Source of the DNA: Chromera velia
Taxonomy: Eukaryota; Sar; Chromeraceae
Direction: 5' to 3'
Assembly (NCBI GenBank): GCA_018398765.1
Contig: JAHBMJ010003282.1
Coordinates: 1 to 11,554, forward strand
DNA: 11,554 nt
Below are positions 7,604 through 11,554 of the stretch, one piece after another. Below the pieces are notes generated by a model. The model had not been told where the DNA came from. It searched no databases and saw only the letters and a program-made list of their open reading frames with translations. The position numbers and the translations under genes are program-made. Every line of letters starts with the position of its first letter. Positions within the stretch are counted from its first letter, which is position 1.

Positions 7604-8491
7604 CTAGAGGCTGCATTCGAACTCCCTAGCTCGAAGCCCACCAACCTCAGGGTTGCTGAGTGTCCTCGGTTCTCCCGACGAAGAGGCGCTCCTCCTCACT
7701 AACCCACGTTCCCCCCCGGGCCCATTCTTATTATTCACAACCCCCACGCGATAATCGTCCCCCACTTCCAGACCGCTCTCGACTCCGCCCTCACCTACAC
7801 ACACAACTTCAGGAGATGCCGTGCTTCTGAAACTTTCCTTCTCCTTCTCCTTTACGCTCAAGTCTTCCCCTGCCACCTTGCTGCTGTTGCTGTCCACCCG
7901 ACTGCCTGGAAGCGGAGTCAGAGACCCTACACACCGCACCTGGACGTCCAGGGCTGTGCTCGTGTGCGGACAGGCGATGTCCGTGCCCTCCTCCGCGAGG
8001 TTCTTGACTCTCTGTCTGATCCTCTCTATCTGCACATCCCTTCCTGGAGGGTCCTCGTCTGACTGAGGAAGGGGGACTTCGAGGGAACAGTGGGTGACCC
8101 AGGCAGCAGGCAGAGACCGCATCAGACGGTCTACAGTGGCCGAAAACGGTTTCCCGTCGTTGGCATCTACAGCCCCGGGTCGCGGGGACCCACTCAAGAG
8201 AGACACTGCCTGTGCTGTTGCATGACGGAAACGGACCCCAGTGTCATGCAACAGTACACGAATTTTCTCTGAAGGAACCCCAACAATAGTTGAAATGTCT
8301 TTCACGATCTGGGGATCGAAGACGCAGTCCTCTTCACCCAAAACGTCTGCAAGTGCTGCCTGTATCTGCTCATCTGCATCGTCCTCGGAGGACACGGAGA
8401 AGAGAATCTCCAGAGCAAGAACCTGGTTGCCTGTTTTCTGTATCTCTTCCGTCATGAGTGTTGTTTGCTTCGTTTCCTGATCCACCTCCAT
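7604..8491 (-). CDS. Probable first exon: unrecognised protein with an alpha/beta segment
   Basis: A 295-codon minus-strand frame starting at ATG 8491 in the context GCCACCATGG, which equals the vertebrate Kozak consensus. Alternating strand- and helix-like segments follow: VLALEILFSVSS (~25-36), a helix around FDPQIVKDISTIVGV (~58-72), a strand around KIRVLLHDTGVRF (~75-87), a helix FSATVDRLMRSL (~115-126) and a strand WVTHCSLEVPL (~130-140). This order resembles the small alpha/beta sandwich of SEA-like extracellular repeats in protists, but that is structural guesswork. A charged helix DVQIERIRQRVKNLAEEG follows, then low-complexity Ser/Gly/Glu sequence. The likely coding end is a splice donor near 7700 rather than the TAG at 7604, which would make this the N-terminal exon of the gene whose last exon ends at 4303. 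If unspliced, it could instead be a complete 295-residue protein. There is no signal peptide or membrane helix. I do not recognise the family. Confidence 0.6.
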   Translation of the reverse strand: MEVDQETKQTTLMTEEIQKTGNQVLALEILFSVSSEDDADEQIQAALADVLGEEDCVFDPQIVKDISTIVGVPSEKIRVLLHDTGVRFRHATAQAVSLLSGSPRPGAVDANDGKPFSATVDRLMRSLPAAWVTHCSLEVPLPQSDEDPPGRDVQIERIRQRVKNLAEEGTDIACPHTSTALDVQVRCVGSLTPLPGSRVDSNSSKVAGEDLSVKEKEKESFRSTASPEVVCVGEGGVESGLEVGDDYRVGVVNNKNGPGGERGLVRRSASSSGEPRTLSNPEVGGLRAREFECSL

Positions 8492-8651
8492 GGTGGCGTT
8501 GACGTTTCTTCGCGATGACTGACGCTGGAATCATCGAAAGACTCACATGCAGAGAACGTCTCAGGAAGACGGGTGCCAAGCTGACGCGTTGTCTGTCAGT
8601 GTATAAGAACTTATTTATGAAGAAGGGCAACGTTGTTGTACGTACCGTATA

Positions 8652-8680
8652 ATGTACGTATATAATTAAGATACGTACAT
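8652..8680. repeat. Inverted repeat upstream of the minus-strand gene
   Basis: ATGTACGTAT (8652-8661) and ATACGTACAT (8671-8680) are exact 10-base reverse complements with a 9-base AT-rich spacer. The repeat lies about 160 bases upstream of the probable start codon at 8491. It could be a paired regulatory-factor site or a chance product of GTAC-rich sequence. Confidence 0.7.
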
Positions 8681-8699
8681 ATGCATGTGTACATGCATA
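8680..8699. repeat. Near-perfect palindrome of ATGCATGT
   Basis: TATGCATGT and ACATGCATA flank a central GT, giving a 20-base palindrome apart from its two central bases. It directly abuts the inverted repeat at 8652-8680. It contains two copies of the TGCATG word, which is known as a binding core for RNA- and DNA-binding factors in several eukaryotic groups; which factor, if any, acts here is unknown. Confidence 0.75.
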
Positions 8700-8850
8700 C
8701 GTTAATTAGGTGAATGGAAGGCGAAGCCTAGCTTGCGGAGCGAAGCCGTGCGTTCAAACGACGGAAATCACGATCCGACGGGAAATATAGTCCCGGGCCC
8801 GGCGCGGCCTTTGCGGCACCAACGCGCCGAGCCGGGAACGTCAGATCCAT

Positions 8851-8860
8851 CCCACGTGGG
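8851..8860. promoter_or_regulatory. CCCACGTGGG palindrome (E-box/G-box-like)
   Basis: A perfect 10-base palindrome containing CACGTG, the core recognised by bHLH and bZIP factors in animals and plants. It lies about 360 bases upstream of the probable start of the minus-strand gene. Its regulatory role is inferred only from the motif and its position. Confidence 0.35.
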
Positions 8861-8997
8861 CGAGAAAAAATGGTGTTGGTGGTTTTATCCGCCGCGCGCT
8901 CAGAAAAATGCGTGAGTCAGAAAAGATATATTGAGTAGTTGAAGAGGAGTCAAACGAAGGAGAAAAGACGGTAGTCCGTTCTAACAGTTCCGTCGAA

Positions 8998-9025
8998 CGA
9001 ACCGGAAGAAGACGTTTCCGGTTCG
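8998..9025. repeat. Strong GC-rich hairpin
   Basis: CGAACCGGAA (8998-9007) and TTCCGGTTCG (9016-9025) are exact 10-base reverse complements around an 8-base loop. The right arm runs into GGTTCGAAAC, which resembles a tRNA T-loop or B box, but no matching acceptor stem or A box is visible. It may be a structured RNA element or the end of a short mobile sequence. Confidence 0.65.
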
Positions 9026-9810
9026 AAACTAAGCGCACTCGTCAGAGCCCCCCAACCGAAAAGGTGGGGAGGTCTCAAGTTGAAAAACGGCGGTCGTAAG
9101 ACCCCCAAAATTAGACGGAACACAACAGCCGAAAGAGGCTGCAGCGTTCTCTCGTCAGTCCCCTCTTGAAAAAGCTTCCTCCTAGAGGTAAAAGAAGAGA
9201 CTAGGCAGAGGAGCAACTGGGCCGGGAAGCCCCTTCCAGTCGGCACAAAGGCAGAGGGATGTCACCTTAAGGTGAGCACCCCCTTTGCAACATAGCCACT
9301 GGATCCACAACAAGTGTTGCTCTTATATATTCCCTCGCTTCTCTTCCTTTGCTAATGTGCAGGGTGGCATGAGGACAGGGAGCCCAATGAGCGTCGATTC
9401 GGCGTGTTGAAGACCGTTGTAAAGGTCAGTGACCATGTTGGACATAAAATGATCCGACTCATGGAAGTTGGCGTCTCCTCACGTCTCGATCCTTGAAGTC
9501 GCTCTTACAATTTCTCACACAGAGAGGGTCAACCACAGGATTGCGAACCTCTCACATTTCCCACGCATGTCACGTGCTTTGGTAGAAGGGGTGACAGTGA
9601 ATCACTGTGCATCCTTGTCTTCTGCCTGACTGCAGAGCGTCAGGAGATCCCGGGAAAGCGCTCCCCACCCATCCATGAGAGGGCAGCCCGGCTTCGGTAC
9701 ACGGGCCCCCACAAAAGACAAGGTGAGGTGGCATCCCCCCCCCCCAAAATGTGTTCACCGTCCGCATCAACTAATGCAGCCGCAGTTTTGCATTCCTCCC
9801 TTTATCTTGG
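9026..9810. other. Stretch without a supported gene before the minisatellite
   Basis: I find no gene here. The ORFs present are all under 100 codons with no motif. A TATATATT string occurs at about 9325, followed by pyrimidine-rich sequence. That could be a promoter, but no downstream gene supports it. A run of nine or ten C occurs at about 9737-9746, just before the minisatellite. Confidence 0.5.
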
Positions 9811-11554
9811 CAGACAGAGAAGGGCAGAAACCTCTCTCTCTGTATATCTTTCCATTCTCAACAGGCACAGAACGGTAAAGATCCCTCTCTCTGTGCGTCT
9901 TCACTTTTTGCAGACAGAGCAAGACAGAGCTTCTTCTCTCAGTGCATCTTTTCATTCTTCGCAGACAGAGAAGGGCAGAGACCCCTCTCTCTGTACATCT
10001 TCATTCTTTCCAGACAGAGAAGGGCAGGACCCCTCTCTCTGTACATCTTCTTCTTTGCAGACAGAGAAGGGAAGAGACCCCTCTCTCTGTACATCTTCAT
10101 TCCTTGCAGACAGAGATCGAAGGCCAAAGATCCCTCTCTCTGTGCATCTTTTCATTCTTTGCAGACAAAAAAGGGCAGAGACCCCTCTCTCTGTACATCT
10201 TCATTCTTTGCAGACAGAGAAGGGCAGGACCCTTCTCTCTGTACATCTTCTTCTTTGCAGACAGAGAAGGGTAGAGACCCCTCTCTCAGTGCATCTTTTC
10301 ATTCTGTGCAGACAGAGAAGGGCAGAGACCCATCTCTCTGTACATCTTGAAGTCTTCTTTGCAGACAGAGAAGGGCAGGACCCCTCTCTCTGTACATCTT
10401 TCTTCTTTGCAGACAGAGAAGGGCAGGACCCTCTCTCTATACATCTTTCTTCTGTGCAGACAGAGAAGGGCAGGACCCTCTCTCTGTACATCTTTCTTCT
10501 TTGTAGACAGAAAAGGGCAGGACCCTCTCTCTGTACATCTTTCTTCTTTGCAGACAGAGAAGGGCAGGACCCCTCTCTCTGCACATCTTCTTCTTTGCAG
10601 ACAGAGAAGCGCAGGACCCCTCTCTCTGCACATCTTTCTTCTTTGCAGACAGAGAAGGGCAGGACCCCTCTCTCTGTACATCTTTCTTCTTTGCAGACAG
10701 AGAAGGGCAGGACCCCTCTCTCTGTACATCTTCTTCTTTGCAGACAGAGAAGGGCAGAGACCCCTCTCTCTGTACATCTTTCTTCTTTGCAGACAGAGAA
10801 GGGCAGGACCCTCTCTCTGTACATCTTTCTTCTTTGCAGACAGAGAAGGGCAGGACCCTCTCTCTGTACATCTTTCTTCTTTGCAGACAGAGAAGGCTAA
10901 AGACCCATCTCTCTGTACATCTTCTTCTTTGCAGACAGAGAAGGGCAGCCCTTCTCTCTGTACATCTTCTTCTTTGCAGACAGAGAAGGGCAGAGACCCC
11001 TCTCTCTGTACATCTTCCTTCTTTGCAGACAGAGAAGGGCAGGACCCTCTCTCTGTATATCTTTCTCCTTTGCAGACAGAGAAGGGCAGGACCCCTCTCT
11101 CTGTACATCTTCTTCTTTGCAGACAGAGAAGGGCAGAGACCCCTCTCTCTGTACATCTTTCTTCTTTGCAAACAGAGCAGCGCAGGACCCCTCTCTCTGT
11201 ACATCTTTTTGCTTTGCAGACAGAGAAGGGCAGGACCCTCTCTCTGTACATCTTTCTTCCTTGCAGACAGAGAAGGGCAGGACCCTCTCTCTACAGACAG
11301 AGAAGGGCAGGACCCCTCTCTCTGTACATCTTTCTTCTTTGCAGACAGAGGAGGGCAGGACCCTCTCTCTGTACATCTTCCTTCTTTGCAGACTGAGAAA
11401 GGCAGGACCCTTCTCTCGGTACATCTTTCTTCTGTGCAGACAGAGAAGGGCAGAGACCCCTCTCTCTGTACATCTTCTTCTTTGCAAACGGAGAAGGGCA
11501 GGACCCCTCTCTTTGTACATCTTTCTTCTTTGCAGACAGAGAAGGGCAGGACCC
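9811..11554. repeat. 47-bp hairpin-forming minisatellite (~37 units, continues past window)
   Basis: Head-to-tail units each begin CAGACAGAGAAGGGCAG, followed by GACCC or (with two more bases) GAGACCCC, then TCTCTCTGTACATC and TTTCTTCTTTG. Unit length is mostly 45-51 bp, about 47 on average, and I count roughly 37 units to the window end. ACAGAGA and GGG at the front pair with CCC and TCTCTGT of the same unit, so each copy can fold into a hairpin. The first units (to about 10360) are more divergent, some carrying an extra CATTC, and later units are more uniform, as expected at an array edge. The consensus contains no TAA, TAG or TGA on either strand, which explains the long overlapping ORFs on both strands (up to 390 codons). 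One short unit near 11264-11293 is a deletion. Confidence 0.95.

Larger units (their letters stand above)
6769..7699 (-). other. Inferred intron with microsatellites
   Basis: This intron is inferred between the two coding segments of the minus-strand gene. The acceptor is TGTGAGTGCAG at the 6769 end. The best phase-compatible donor at the other end is TTA|GTGAGG, with the exon ending at 7700. It would join Gly-Leu of exon 1 to Asp-Gly of exon 2 in frame 0, matching the phase of the acceptor. A second phase-0 donor (GAG|GTTGGT, near 7645) is possible. The interior holds CA/GA and TG/GA microsatellites and several further pyrimidine-rich AG sites, such as TTTTCTTTTTCAG near 7567, so additional small exons cannot be ruled out. 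Confidence 0.45.

Noticed and set aside
8990-9030. tRNA gene suggested by GGTTCGAAAC
   Set aside because: No A box, acceptor stem or anticodon arm can be fitted around it.
9300-9420. LTR or promoter suggested by CTTATATATTCCC and nearby purine-rich sequence
   Set aside because: There is no second copy, no terminal TG..CA pair with a target-site duplication, and no downstream gag-pol-like coding.
9728-11520. Long ORFs on both strands (for example 9728-10900 and 10347-11396 plus, 10286-11251 minus)
   Set aside because: They are products of a minisatellite unit with no stop codon in any frame. Overlapping open frames exist on both strands at once, and none has a non-repeat coding part.

Overview
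The window looks like nuclear DNA of a eukaryote. The evidence is a decayed non-LTR retrotransposon, a non-autonomous DNA transposon, AT, CA/GA and poly-G/poly-C microsatellites, a gene that seems to need splicing, a vertebrate-like Kozak context at its probable start, and a long minisatellite. There are no bacterial operons, Shine-Dalgarno-led gene runs, or recognisable tRNA or rRNA genes. The organism cannot be fixed from this sequence. The mix of GC-rich, low-complexity coding sequence with many simple repeats would suit a unicellular alga or alveolate (a chromerid, for example), but that is a low-confidence impression.

Layout. Bases 1-719 hold no gene I can support, only a small AT-rich hairpin. 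Bases 720-3213 are a nested transposon: the C-terminal part of a LINE-type reverse transcriptase ORF (720-1063 and 2829-3213) is split by a 1.77-kb DNA element (1064-2828). That element has about 406-bp terminal inverted repeats, and each arm carries 7 or 8 units of a 21-bp subterminal repeat. Removing the element together with one copy of a 3-bp duplication (GCG) rejoins the LINE reading frame exactly. Bases 3214-4300 are AT-rich, gene-poor DNA with two AT microsatellites.

Bases 4303-8491, read on the minus strand, hold the one convincing host gene. A probable first exon starts at an ATG in a GCCACCATGG context at 8491. A large second exon of about 820 codons runs from a splice acceptor at 6769 to a stop at 4303. 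An intron of about 0.93 kb, rich in CA/GA and TG/GA microsatellites, is inferred between them. The product is mostly proline/serine-rich and probably disordered, with a small alpha/beta-like segment near its N-terminus. I do not recognise the family. Upstream of the gene (8640-9030) lies a cluster of exact palindromes and a strong hairpin.

Bases 9811-11554 are a minisatellite of about 37 units of roughly 47 bp that runs off the window edge. Each unit is self-complementary, contains a near-consensus 3' splice site, and in its consensus form has no stop codon in any of the six frames. This explains the long overlapping ORFs in that stretch, which I do not regard as genes.

The window shows no pathway. 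The points most worth a second look are the transposon nested in the LINE, the hairpin/splice-site minisatellite, and the unrecognised two-exon gene.
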